Assembly: GCF_014076415.1 (NCBI RefSeq)
Contig: NZ_CP043568.1
Span: 744,001 to 808,000 of the forward strand
Reading direction: 5' to 3'
DNA: 64,000 nucleotides
From: Comamonas testosteroni
GTDB taxonomy: Bacteria; Pseudomonadota; Gammaproteobacteria; Burkholderiales; Burkholderiaceae_C
Of the stretch, positions 25,939-35,044 are shown piece by piece; the stretch's first letter is position 1, and every line of letters starts with the position of its first letter. Below the pieces are notes generated by a model. The model was not told the origin of the DNA, searched no databases, and was given only the letters and a program-made list of their open reading frames with translations. The position numbers and the translations under genes were made by a program.

Positions 25939-28509
25939 TCACTGTCCATTCACATGCTTGCGCAGATGCTCCAGAGCTTCTTCCACCTGATCCACCAGCA
26001 CCAGGCACAGGTCGCCGGGCTGCAGGCGGGCCAGGGCATGGTCGATGGCGAGGAACTCGCCATGGATCTCTGTGCTGTAGCTGGTGCGCGGCGCGCCTTC
26101 CAGGCCCTTTTTCAGCAGGGCCAGCACTTCGCCATCCACGCGGCCACGTTGGCAGGCGTCCTGATAAAGCACCACATCATCGAACACCTTGCCCAGAATC
26201 TGGGTCTGTTCGGTGATGTCCTGGTCGCGGCGATCGCCGGCGCCCGAGATCACCACGCTGCGGCGCTTGGCAGGCATGGCTTCCACGGCCTGGGACAGCG
26301 CGCGAATGGCGTCCGGGTTGTGGCCGTAGTCGGCAATGATGGTGGCGCCCTTGTAATCCATCACGTTGAAGCGGGCAGGGGCGTTGTCGCTGTCGTTGAG
26401 GAAGCCGGCCAGACCGCGGCGGATGGTCTGCCAGGGCAGGCCGGCCGCCCAGGCGGCGCCGATGGAGGCCATGACGTTTTCCACCTGGAAGGTGATGGTG
26501 CCGTTGCGGGTCAGCGGAATGTCGCGCAGCGCGATGCTCTCGCGCCAGGAACCTTCTGCAGCCACGATGGCGTCGCCATCGACATAGACCACGCGGCTGC
26601 CCTGGGCACGGTGCGTGGCCATGACGGGGTGGTGGCGGTCTGCGGCAAAGAAGATGACCTTGCCGGGGCAGACATGGGCCATGGCCGCGACCAGCGGATC
26701 GGCGGCGTTGAGCACGGCATAGCCCGTGGGAGCCACGTTCTGCACGATGACGCGCTTGAGCACGCCGACATCTTCCTTGGTGGTGATGAAGTTCAGACCC
26801 AGATGGTCGCCTTCGCCCACATTGGTGACCACGGCGACCTGGCAGCGGTCAAAGCCCAGGCCTTCGCGCAAGATGCCGCCGCGTGCGCATTCCAGCACGG
26901 CTGCATCGGTCTCGGGGTGGGCGAGGGCGTTGCGCGCACTCTTGGGGCCGGAGCAGTCGCCGCTGTCGATCTGGCGGCCGTTGACGTACACGCCATCGGT
27001 GTTGGTCATGGCAGTGCGCCAGCCATGCGAGGTGAACAGATGGGCGATCACGCGCGTGGTCGTGGTCTTGCCGTTGGTTCCGGTGACGGCGACCAGGGGG
27101 ATGCGGCCGTCATCACCGGGCGCGAACAGCTCGTCCACCATGGGCACGCCCACATTGCGGGGACGGCCGAAGGAGGGCGCCAGGTGCATGCGCAGGCCTG
27201 GAGCGGCGTTGACTTCCACAATGCCGCCACTTTGCTCTTCCAGGGGCTTGAGCATAGTTTCGCAGACCACGTCCACACCGCAGATATGCAGGCCTATGGT
27301 CTGTGCGGCCTCGATGGCGCGGGCGGCGATTTCGGGGTGCACGTCATCGGTCACGTCGGTGGCGCTGCCGCCGGTGGACAGATTGGCGTTGTTGCGCAGC
27401 ACCACGCGCTGGCCCTGGGCGGGCACGCTGTCAGGCGTCAGGCCTTCGCTGGCGATGCGCGCGATGGCGATATCGTCCAGACGCACCTTGGTCAGCGCCG
27501 TGCCGTGGCCCGAGCCGCGGCGGGGGTCCTGGTTGACGATGTCCACCAGCTCGCGGATGGTGTGCTGGCCGTCGCCCAGGACCTGGGGGGGCTCGCGGCG
27601 AGCGGCTGCCACCAGCTGGCCGCCAACGACCAACAGGCGGAAGTCGTGACCGGGCAGAAAGCGCTCGACCATGATTTCATCGCCGAACTCTCTGGCAGTC
27701 TTGAAGGCGGCCTCCAGCCCTTCGCGGGTGGTGATGTTCACCACCACGCCCTTGCCCTGGTTGCCGTCCTGGGGTTTGACCACCACGGGAAGTCCCACTT
27801 CCTGGGCCACGGCCCAGGCGTCTTCCACGTCGGTGACGGGGCGGCCCATGGGCACGGGCACACCGGCTGCATGCAGCAGGCGCTTGGTCAGGTCCTTGTC
27901 CTGCGCAATGGATTCGGCCACGGCGCTGGTGGAGTCCAGCTCGGCGGCCTGAAAACGGCGCGCGCGCGAGCCCCAGCCCAGCTGTACCAGCGAGCCGGTG
28001 GTCAGGCGACGGAAGGGAATGCCGCGCGCTACGGCGGCATCGACGATGGCGCCGGTCGAGGGGCCGATGCGGTCGTCCTCGTCCAGCTCGCGCAGCTCGG
28101 CAATCGTTGCGTCGGCATCGAAGGCGGTGTCCTTCAGTGCGGCCTGAATCAGGGCTTCGGCACGCTCCATGGCCAGCTTGCCCACGGATTCCTCGGTGTA
28201 CTCGACCACCACCTGGAAAGTGCCGTGATCCACGGTCTCATGGGTGCGGCTGAAGGTGACTGGGCAGCCTGCCTGGGCCTGCAGCGAAAGGGCGGCGACT
28301 TCCAGCACATGGGCCAGCGACAGGCGCTGGTCTGCGCCGTGCGGCTGCAGCGTGCCGATGGTGGGGAAACGCGCACGCAGCTTTTCTTCAAAGCCGGGCA
28401 TGGCGGTGTACAGCAGCTCGCTGTCTTCGCAGTGCACGATGGCTTCGATGGCGGTGCTGCGGGTCCAGAGGTTGGGGCCGCGCAAGGCTCGGGTGCGAGT
28501 GATCTGCAT
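25939..28509 (-). CDS. cphA: cyanophycin synthetase
   Basis: ATP-dependent polymerase making multi-L-arginyl-poly-L-aspartate, a cytoplasmic nitrogen and carbon store. 856 aa, a normal CphA length. After the N-terminal domain comes an ATP-grasp domain (VAQEVGLPVVVKPQDGNQGK near residues 235-255; VEVNAAPGLRMHLAPS) that adds aspartate. A Mur-ligase domain follows with an intact P-loop VAVTGTNGKTTTTR (about residues 472-485) that adds arginine. Start at the ATG of MQITRTRALRGPN, the conserved opening. It follows the cphA2-like gene by about 95 bp, separated by a hairpin repeat. Confidence 0.95.
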   Translation of the reverse strand: MQITRTRALRGPNLWTRSTAIEAIVHCEDSELLYTAMPGFEEKLRARFPTIGTLQPHGADQRLSLAHVLEVAALSLQAQAGCPVTFSRTHETVDHGTFQVVVEYTEESVGKLAMERAEALIQAALKDTAFDADATIAELRELDEDDRIGPSTGAIVDAAVARGIPFRRLTTGSLVQLGWGSRARRFQAAELDSTSAVAESIAQDKDLTKRLLHAAGVPVPMGRPVTDVEDAWAVAQEVGLPVVVKPQDGNQGKGVVVNITTREGLEAAFKTAREFGDEIMVERFLPGHDFRLLVVGGQLVAAARREPPQVLGDGQHTIRELVDIVNQDPRRGSGHGTALTKVRLDDIAIARIASEGLTPDSVPAQGQRVVLRNNANLSTGGSATDVTDDVHPEIAARAIEAAQTIGLHICGVDVVCETMLKPLEEQSGGIVEVNAAPGLRMHLAPSFGRPRNVGVPMVDELFAPGDDGRIPLVAVTGTNGKTTTTRVIAHLFTSHGWRTAMTNTDGVYVNGRQIDSGDCSGPKSARNALAHPETDAAVLECARGGILREGLGFDRCQVAVVTNVGEGDHLGLNFITTKEDVGVLKRVIVQNVAPTGYAVLNAADPLVAAMAHVCPGKVIFFAADRHHPVMATHRAQGSRVVYVDGDAIVAAEGSWRESIALRDIPLTRNGTITFQVENVMASIGAAWAAGLPWQTIRRGLAGFLNDSDNAPARFNVMDYKGATIIADYGHNPDAIRALSQAVEAMPAKRRSVVISGAGDRRDQDITEQTQILGKVFDDVVLYQDACQRGRVDGEVLALLKKGLEGAPRTSYSTEIHGEFLAIDHALARLQPGDLCLVLVDQVEEALEHLRKHVNGQ

Positions 28510-28533
28510 AGTGTTTCTTTCAGCTGGATTTCA

Positions 28534-28579
28534 AGCTATTTCTTGGTTTGACGCTTATCTGATAAGCGTCAGCAGCTAT
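28534..28579. repeat. family B palindrome between the two cyanophycin genes
   Basis: AGCTAT is followed by GACGCTTATC-T-GATAAGCGTC and then AGCAGCTAT. The central stem is a perfect 10-bp inverted repeat. It lies between two same-strand genes and could lower readthrough or mark processing of the mRNA. Confidence 0.7.
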
Positions 28580-28604
28580 ATCTGTTGAAGCGTTTATGAG
28601 GCAA

Positions 28605-30785
28605 TCAGGCCTGGTATTCAAAGGTCTTGATGCCGGCGCCGATCAGCTCGGGCGTGATGTCCAGGGCCCAGGCGGTGGCAATCGCAGCCAGCAGTGCCGA
28701 GGTGTCGGGGCGCTTGCCGCCGGCCAGGGACAGGGCATCGAGCGTGCCCAGCACGCGTTCCTGGGTGCCGGTGGCCAGCACCACGCTGTTGCCCTTGATG
28801 AAGACGGCGCGGCCGCCTTCGTGACGGGCTTCGGTGTTGGCGCGGTGGGCGGCGACAAATTCGTTGTCGGCGCTGGTGGCGTACAGAATGACTTCGCCGT
28901 CGCAGAGCTCGGCCAGATCGGCCACCTCGGGCAGGTCGGCGTTGAGCACGCCTGCACCGTCGTCCAGCACCACGTCGATCTGGGTGCGCATCACGCGGCG
29001 CATCTGGCCGGGCTCCAGCACATCGTGATCGGCCAGTTGCTCGTAGCCGTCCATGTCGGTGACCACGCCGACCAGGCAGCGGTCATAGGCCAGGCCTTCT
29101 TCCAGAATGGAACGGGCCGTGGTCTGGATGACGGCGGCTTCGGCCAGACGGTTGGTCAGCAGGCGATGGGCACCGGCCCAGTTGGCGGTATTGGTCTTTT
29201 GTGTCTGGCGATTGGCGAGGAACATGCCTTCGCCGCTGGCCACGCCGGTCAGCTTGCCCGACAGCTGCAGCAGCCAGCCGACCAGGCGCGAGATGAAGGC
29301 GTTGTTGCGTGTGCCCACAATGCCGACCACGGGGATGCGACCGGCGCCGGCACCGTCTTCGCGGGGGAAGAGATGGTCGGCAATGGCCATGCCCACGGGG
29401 CGCGGTGCGCCGCTGGTGGGCTTGAGGTGCATCAACAGGCCGGGGCCGGCGTTGACTTCCAGAATCGCTCCCTGGCCCTGCATGGGCTTGGAGACATCCT
29501 TGAGGATCATGTCCATGCCGGCAATGTCCAGGCCGACGATCTTGGCGGCCAGCACGGCGTAGTAAGCCACGTCGGGGTGCACGTCGTCCAGGCAGTCGAT
29601 GGCCATATTGCCATTGCGCTGCAGCAGCACGCCCTGACCCTGGGGAATCACGCTGTCGGGCGTCACATGCTGGCGATTGAGTTCCAGCTTGACGGCGCCG
29701 GCTTCCAGATTGATCCAGTCCAGCGGGTATTCCTGCTCGGGACCGCGGCGCGGGTCCTGGTTCAGCACTTCCACCAGCTCGCGCAGCGTGGCATTGCCGT
29801 TGCCGTAGACGGAAACCGTCTCGCCCTTGGTCGCTGCCACCACCTTGCCGCCCACGACCAGCAGGCGGTGCTCGACGCCGTCGATGAATTTTTCGACGAT
29901 CACGTCCGAGCCTTCGGGCTGGGCCAGTGCAAACGCGGCCTTGATGTCCGCTTCCTTGGACAGCTCCAGGGTCACGCCACGGGCATGGTTGCCGTCCGAG
30001 GGCTTGACGGTGACGGGAAAGCCGATGTCCTGCGCCACTTCCCAGGCTTCCTCGGGGCTGGCCACGATCTGGCCTTCGGGCACGGGAACGCCGCAGGCGG
30101 CCAGCAGGCGCTTGGTGAAGTCCTTGTCCTGGGCAATGCCTTCGGCGATGGCGCTGGTCTGGTCGGACTCTGCCGTCCAGATGCGGCGCTGCGCTGCGCC
30201 ATAGCCCAGCTGCACCAGATTGCCGTCGTTCAGGCGGATATGGGGGATGCGGCGCTCGCTGGCGGCATCGACGATGCAACCGGTCGAGGGGCCCAGGTAG
30301 CGGTCGTTGATGGCCGTCTTGATGGCATGCACGGCGGGCTTGAGGTCGAACGCCTCGTCATTGATGGCCGCCATCAGCAGCTTGTGCCCGTATTCCAGCG
30401 CCACGCGGGCCACGGCCTCTTCGGGGCAGCGGAACACCATGCGGTACACGCCGCGCCTGGATATTTCTCGGGTCTGACCGAACTCGGCGGGCATGCCGGC
30501 CAGGTTCAGCAGCTCGATGATCACATGTTCCAGCACATGGCCCATCCAGGTGCCGCCTTCCAGGCGCTGGATGAAGCCACCGCGCTCGCCGACGCCGCAG
30601 GTGTGCTCGATCAGGTCGGGCAGCCAGCTGGTCAGGCGCTCGTTGAGGCCGGGAATCTTGTTGGACGGATAGTCTTCCAGCTCTCCCAGATCCAGCCAGA
30701 CCTCCAGTACCGGGCGGTAGGTCCAGACACTGGGGCCACGCAGGAAAGTTGTGCGCAAGAGTTGGATGTCGTTGAATTTCGCCAT
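28605..30785 (-). CDS. cyanophycin synthetase-like protein with degenerate Mur-ligase site (CphA2/CphA' type)
   Basis: 726 aa, about 130 shorter than CphA. The ATP-grasp part is conserved (IGFPVTVKPSDGNHARGVTL; LEVNAGPGLLMHLKPTSG). In the Mur-ligase part the nucleotide loop reads VVGIVGTRNNAFISRL near residue 488, where CphA has GTNGKTT, so the catalytic lysine is missing and the C-terminal domain is cut short. CphA2 enzymes that polymerise beta-Asp-Arg dipeptides also have inactive Mur modules, so recycling of dipeptides is a plausible role. An accessory role to CphA is the alternative. The ATG at 30785 (MAKFNDIQLLRT) matches the opening of CphA; an in-frame extension to 30851 is unlikely. 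Confidence 0.85.
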   Translation of the reverse strand: MAKFNDIQLLRTTFLRGPSVWTYRPVLEVWLDLGELEDYPSNKIPGLNERLTSWLPDLIEHTCGVGERGGFIQRLEGGTWMGHVLEHVIIELLNLAGMPAEFGQTREISRRGVYRMVFRCPEEAVARVALEYGHKLLMAAINDEAFDLKPAVHAIKTAINDRYLGPSTGCIVDAASERRIPHIRLNDGNLVQLGYGAAQRRIWTAESDQTSAIAEGIAQDKDFTKRLLAACGVPVPEGQIVASPEEAWEVAQDIGFPVTVKPSDGNHARGVTLELSKEADIKAAFALAQPEGSDVIVEKFIDGVEHRLLVVGGKVVAATKGETVSVYGNGNATLRELVEVLNQDPRRGPEQEYPLDWINLEAGAVKLELNRQHVTPDSVIPQGQGVLLQRNGNMAIDCLDDVHPDVAYYAVLAAKIVGLDIAGMDMILKDVSKPMQGQGAILEVNAGPGLLMHLKPTSGAPRPVGMAIADHLFPREDGAGAGRIPVVGIVGTRNNAFISRLVGWLLQLSGKLTGVASGEGMFLANRQTQKTNTANWAGAHRLLTNRLAEAAVIQTTARSILEEGLAYDRCLVGVVTDMDGYEQLADHDVLEPGQMRRVMRTQIDVVLDDGAGVLNADLPEVADLAELCDGEVILYATSADNEFVAAHRANTEARHEGGRAVFIKGNSVVLATGTQERVLGTLDALSLAGGKRPDTSALLAAIATAWALDITPELIGAGIKTFEYQA

Positions 30786-31010
30786 GTTGATCAGCGGATA
30801 GGAATGAGGAGAGCAGGTTTTCTTAAACTCCTGCCCCTGATAGGTTGGCATTGTGCGCCCAGAATCTGCATTGTGAAGCTTGTCAGCCTAAATGCAGGTT
30901 CGCGCGTTAACCAGGGTATATCGGACGTCAGGCGCAGCCATATTCACCATGCCGATGCGGTTGCCCGCATGACTCTTGGAGCCGCCATCGGCGGAGAAAA
31001 ATAACTCAAC

Positions 31011-33308
31011 ATGCAACATCACCATACTGTGGACGCCTCGGCAGTCTTTGCCGGCCCCCTGGGGGGCGAGCTGCGAGCCAGGCTCGCTGAACATGAAAAC
31101 GTATTAGCCGTCGTCCCGGTTGACCTGAGTGCGGATTTGCAGTTCGGCAGCGGCCTGCTGGCCCTGACCCAGGAGCGTCTGCTGGCCTGCGATCCCGAGA
31201 CCCGGCAGTGGCGTGAATGGGCTCTGGCGGTAGATCAAAGCCTGCGCCTGCAGGATCATGGCGGTGTGGGCAACCTGGAACTGCATGACAGGAGCGCGCG
31301 TCTTGCGCAGTGGCTGATCACGCTGAAGCACCAGACCTCCATGCTGCAGCTGATGCAGCAGTTCGACCGCCAGCGCGAGCGCATCGCCCGTCAGGAGGTC
31401 TATAGCGCGGTCAGCGATGAGGATGTGGCGCATTGCCCGGTCTGCCACTCGGTGCTGCCGCCCGATACCGAAGAATGCCCGGCCTGCGCACGCCAGCAGG
31501 CGCCCCAGACCTCCACCTGGGTGCTGCTGCGCCTGTGGCGTTTTGCCAAACCCTATCAGGGCCAGCTGCTGCTGGGCTTCTTGCTGACCCTGGCCACCAC
31601 GGCGGCCCAGTTGGTGGCGCCTTATCTGACCATCCCGCTGATGGACAAGATCCTGATTCCATTCCAGAACGGTGAAAAAATCGACCGGGATCTGGTTTTC
31701 TTCTATCTGGGCATGCTGCTGCTGTCGGCGCTGCTGGCCTGGGCATTGGGGTGGGGGCGTACCTTCGTGCTGGCCAAGGTGTCCGAGCGCATAGGCTCCA
31801 ATCTGCGCACCACCACTTACAACCACTTGCTGAACCTGTCGGTGGATTACTACGGCAGCAAGCGCACGGGGGATCTGATGGCGCGTATCGGTGCCGAAAC
31901 CGATCGCATCAATCTGTTTCTGTCGCTCAACGCACTTGATTTTGCGACCGATGTGCTGATGATCGTGATGACATCGGCCATCTTGTTCTCCATCAATCCC
32001 TGGCTGGCGCTGGTCACGCTGGTGCCGCTGCCCTTCATTGCCTGGATGATCCATACCGTGCGCGACCGCCTGCGCACGGGCTTCGAGAAGATAGACCGCG
32101 TCTGGTCCGAGGTGACCAATGTGCTGGCCGACACCATTCCCGGTATCCGCGTGGTCAAGGCCTTCGCCCAGGAAAAGCGTGAAGCCGACCGCTTTGCCGA
32201 CGCCAACCTGATCAATCTGCAGGCCAACGACAAGGTCAACAAGACCTGGTCGCTGTTTACCCCCACGGTGACGCTGCTGACCGAGGTCGGCATTCTGGTG
32301 GTCTGGGGCTTCGGCATCTATCTGGTGGCCGGCGGCTCCATCACGGTCGGTGTGCTGACCGCCTTCATCGCCTATATCGGCCGCTTCTATACCCGCCTGG
32401 ATTCGATGAGCCGCATTGTCTCGGTCACGCAGAAGGCGGCGGCCGGTGCCAAGCGTATCTTCGATATCCTCGACCATGTCAGCAATGTGCCCGAGCCCAG
32501 CAACCCCGTGAAGCTGCCCGGCAAGGCCAAGGGCGCCATCACCATGGAGGATGTGGGTTTTCGCTACGGCAGCCGTGCCGTCATCAAGCATCTGAACCTG
32601 GAGATCAAGCCCGGCGAGATGATCGGCCTGGTCGGTCACAGCGGCTCGGGCAAGAGCACCCTGGTGAATCTGATCTGCCGCTTCTACGACGTCTCCGAGG
32701 GCTCCATCCAGCTCGATGGCGTGGACGTGCGCCGCATGTCCGTGTCCGACTACCGCAGCAATATCGGCCTGGTGCTGCAGGAGCCCTTTTTGTTCTTCGG
32801 CACGATCGCCGAGAACATTGCCTATGGCAAGCCCGACGCCACGCGCGAGGAAATCGTGGCTGCGGCGCGTGCCGCCCATGCCCACGAGTTCATCCTGCGC
32901 CTGCCCCACGGCTATGACTCCCTGGTCGGCGAGCGCGGCCAGGGACTGTCGGGTGGCGAGCGCCAGCGCATTTCCATCGCGCGTGCGCTGCTGATCGATC
33001 CGCGCATCCTGATCCTCGACGAAGCCACCTCGGCCGTGGATACCGAGACCGAAAAGGAGATCCAGAAGGCGCTGGACAATCTGGTCCAGGGGCGCACCAC
33101 GATCGCCATTGCCCATCGTCTGTCCACCTTGCGCAAGGCCGACCGTCTGGTGGTCATGGATCGTGGCGAGATCGTCGAAGTGGGTCCGCACGACGAGCTG
33201 ATGGACCTCAAGGGCCATTACTTCCGTCTGTACGACGCGCAGGCGCGCCGTGCCGAAGAGGATGCGCAAGCGGCCGGCCTGAAGTTGCAGACCAAGGAAC
33301 CCCAATGA
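31011..33308 (+). CDS. cyanophycin-associated ABC exporter-like protein
   Basis: Fused permease-ATPase of 765 aa. A soluble N-terminal domain (about 1-140) is followed by a zinc-ribbon-like CPVCHSVLPPDTEECPAC at about 142-160. Then comes a six-helix exporter-type membrane domain from about 185, and an ATPase domain with Walker A GHSGSGKST (about 541), signature LSGGERQR and Walker B ILILDEATSAVD. I recall this arrangement, with a DUF1854 gene, as a conserved neighbour of cyanophycin genes. The substrate is unknown; movement of Asp/Arg dipeptides or a signal linked to the polymer is a guess. It is divergent from the cphA pair and overlaps the next gene by 4 bp (ATGA). Confidence 0.88.
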   Translation: MQHHHTVDASAVFAGPLGGELRARLAEHENVLAVVPVDLSADLQFGSGLLALTQERLLACDPETRQWREWALAVDQSLRLQDHGGVGNLELHDRSARLAQWLITLKHQTSMLQLMQQFDRQRERIARQEVYSAVSDEDVAHCPVCHSVLPPDTEECPACARQQAPQTSTWVLLRLWRFAKPYQGQLLLGFLLTLATTAAQLVAPYLTIPLMDKILIPFQNGEKIDRDLVFFYLGMLLLSALLAWALGWGRTFVLAKVSERIGSNLRTTTYNHLLNLSVDYYGSKRTGDLMARIGAETDRINLFLSLNALDFATDVLMIVMTSAILFSINPWLALVTLVPLPFIAWMIHTVRDRLRTGFEKIDRVWSEVTNVLADTIPGIRVVKAFAQEKREADRFADANLINLQANDKVNKTWSLFTPTVTLLTEVGILVVWGFGIYLVAGGSITVGVLTAFIAYIGRFYTRLDSMSRIVSVTQKAAAGAKRIFDILDHVSNVPEPSNPVKLPGKAKGAITMEDVGFRYGSRAVIKHLNLEIKPGEMIGLVGHSGSGKSTLVNLICRFYDVSEGSIQLDGVDVRRMSVSDYRSNIGLVLQEPFLFFGTIAENIAYGKPDATREEIVAAARAAHAHEFILRLPHGYDSLVGERGQGLSGGERQRISIARALLIDPRILILDEATSAVDTETEKEIQKALDNLVQGRTTIAIAHRLSTLRKADRLVVMDRGEIVEVGPHDELMDLKGHYFRLYDAQARRAEEDAQAAGLKLQTKEPQ

Positions 33309-33796
33309 TCGAAGCTCCCCAATCCAATCTGAACGGCATGCAGCTGGTGCGCAACGCCCATGGCCGTCTGGTGCTGACCCTGGGCAACGGCCTGGTCTAC
33401 GAAGCGGTGGTTCCCGTGCGTGCATTTCCCATCGCGGCGCCTGCCGAAGGGCTGTCGCTGATCGCCGCCGATGGCAAGGAAGCGTTGTGGGTGGCCCGCA
33501 TGGCCGACCTGCAGCCCGAGCATCGTCAGCTGATCGAGCAGGACCTGGCAGTGCGGGAGTTCGTGCCGACCATAGAGCGCATCCTCAAGGTCTCCAGCTT
33601 TTCCACTCCCAGCACCTGGGATCTGCAGACGGATCGCGGTGCTACGCAGATGGTGCTCAAGGCCGAGGAAGACATCCGCAAGCTGGCCGGGCGTACCAGG
33701 CTGCAGATCACGGGCCAGGATGGCGTGCAATACCGGATTCCCGACAGCGGCAAGCTGGACCGGCATTCGCGCAAGCTGCTGGAGCGTTTTCTGTAA
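33305..33796 (+). CDS. cyanophycin-associated DUF1854 protein
   Basis: Cytoplasmic protein of 163 aa without signal or membrane segment. Recognisable DUF1854 parts are LGNGLVYEAVVPVRAFPIAA, REFVPTIERILKVSSFSTPS, WDLQTDRGATQMVLKAEEDI and YRIPDSGKLDRHSRKLLERF. Function unknown. The start overlaps the ABC gene stop by 4 bp, implying coupled translation and a joint role. A terminator follows. Confidence 0.85.
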   Translation: MIEAPQSNLNGMQLVRNAHGRLVLTLGNGLVYEAVVPVRAFPIAAPAEGLSLIAADGKEALWVARMADLQPEHRQLIEQDLAVREFVPTIERILKVSSFSTPSTWDLQTDRGATQMVLKAEEDIRKLAGRTRLQITGQDGVQYRIPDSGKLDRHSRKLLERFL

Positions 33797-33819
33797 GCCG
33801 CGCAGCACAACGATTTCGA

Positions 33820-33849
33820 GGGTCTCGTATGAACGCGAGTCCCTTTTTT
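33820..33849 (+). terminator. terminator after the DUF1854 gene
   Basis: The arms GGGTCTCG (33820-33827) and CGAGTCCC (33836-33843) have one mismatch and an 8-nt loop, followed by six T. Confidence 0.85.
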
Positions 33850-33884
33850 GTATCAAATTGCGCAGCGGTGCTTGATATATATAG

Positions 33885-33905
33885 ACTAATAGCTATCAAA
33901 ACAGG
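33885..33905. repeat. family B half-element (AGCTATCAAAA)
   Basis: TAATAGCTATCAAAACAGG is the AGCTATCAAAA arm of the family B repeat, without a clear second arm. The AT-rich surroundings could hold the promoter of the next gene. Confidence 0.4.
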
Positions 33906-34001
33906 ATTGAAAATAATCCTACAGTTTTCTCAAGCGTGGCCGATAACAGGGCGAGATAGCTGTTTTTCCGCCTGCACCTTTTTACTGCCGAGGGCCAAGC
34001 C

Positions 34002-34439
34002 ATGCAAATTCCACCTCTAGACCGGACACAGACGCCCTGGCGTACCCAGGGTGCGGATTTGTACTCCACAGGGGCTTCGGGCGCCGCGCCGGTGCGCCCC
34101 GTAAACGCCGTGAATGCCCCAGAGTCTGTGGACAAGATCGGCGAGGGCCGCACGGTGCGCGAACCGGAGAAGCCATCGGCTCCCGACACCGAGAACCGTG
34201 ACTGGACCCTGGCCGAGGAGATCAAGCAAAAGGAAGAGGTGGAGGAGCCGCCCAAGGAGCCTATCTCCAAGCAGCTGATCGAGTTCATCCAGTCCATGTG
34301 GCGCGCCAGCGCCCAGGCGGTGGAACAGGCGCAGGAGACCAGCAAGTCGGAAGATCTGCTGCAGAGCAAGCAGACGGCACGCAATGAGCCGCTGACTTAT
34401 TCCGAGCCCAGGGTCAAGCGTAGCGGCAACGCCAAGTAA
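34002..34439 (+). CDS. hypothetical proline- and charge-rich protein, 145 aa
   Basis: No family recognised. It lacks signal and membrane segments and is probably largely disordered. Runs such as KEEVEEPPKEPISKQ and acidic/basic mixtures dominate, with one likely helix (QLIEFIQSMWRASAQAVEQA, about residues 90-110). GAGGG precedes the ATG and a terminator-type repeat follows the stop, so expression is plausible. Confidence 0.65.
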   Translation: MQIPPLDRTQTPWRTQGADLYSTGASGAAPVRPVNAVNAPESVDKIGEGRTVREPEKPSAPDTENRDWTLAEEIKQKEEVEEPPKEPISKQLIEFIQSMWRASAQAVEQAQETSKSEDLLQSKQTARNEPLTYSEPRVKRSGNAK

Positions 34440-34460
34440 GGCGTTTGCTTTGATTTTGAG

Positions 34461-34500
34461 AGCTGATTGCGCTTGATATTCAAGCGCTTCAGCTATTTTT
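34461..34500 (+). terminator. family B palindrome acting as terminator
   Basis: AGCTGATTGCGCTTGA-TAT-TCAAGCGCTTCAGCT forms a long near-perfect stem with a 3-nt loop, followed by ATTTTTATAT. It separates two convergent genes. It is the best formed family B element in the window. Confidence 0.85.
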
Positions 34501-34505
34501 ATATC

Positions 34506-34952
34506 TTATTTGCTTTCAGGGCCTGCGCTATAAGCTTCTGATTTGTGAGCGTCGTCCTTGGCCGGCGCAGCAGCCACGGCGTCGGCGGCCTTGGCCTTTT
34601 CACGCGCTGCACGGTACTTGACGGCAAAGGCGCGCACTTCCTCATAGGTGACGAAGCCGTCCTTGTTGGTGTCGGTTTCGTCAAAGGCGGCGGCCAGCTT
34701 GGGGATGATGGCCACTTCCTTGCGGCTGAGCTTGCCATCCTGATTGAAGTCCAGCATCTTGAATTGCTGCTGGGCCTTGATCTCGCCCTTGGAGAGCTGG
34801 GTTCCCTGTCTTTCCCCGATCTTGTCGCCGGCGGTTTCTTCGGCGCGCACCGTGGGCAGCAGCAGCACGGCGCTGGTCAGCAGCACGCCCATGGCGGTCT
34901 TCATGACCGAGCTGCTGCGCGCGACGATGGGGTGTTTCTTGGCTTTTGACAT
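34506..34952 (-). CDS. exported EF-hand protein
   Basis: Protein of 148 aa with an N-terminal signal-like segment (MKTAMGVLLTSAVLLLPTVRA) and two EF-hand loops, DFNQDGKLSRKE and DTNKDGFVTYEE, each with Asp/Asn at the usual calcium positions and a terminal Glu. It ends in a long Ala/Lys-rich helix and tail. Probably a periplasmic calcium-binding protein of unknown role. The ATG at 34952 (MSKAKKHP) is chosen over one seven codons upstream. Confidence 0.8.
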   Translation of the reverse strand: MSKAKKHPIVARSSSVMKTAMGVLLTSAVLLLPTVRAEETAGDKIGERQGTQLSKGEIKAQQQFKMLDFNQDGKLSRKEVAIIPKLAAAFDETDTNKDGFVTYEEVRAFAVKYRAAREKAKAADAVAAAPAKDDAHKSEAYSAGPESK

Positions 34953-35044
34953 AGCGATATAGATGAGGGCCATGACGGCATTCTCAACCTCCGGCCCGTC
35001 GCACTTTCAAAGTTTTGCATTCGCTTGCCGGACTTTGCCAAGCT

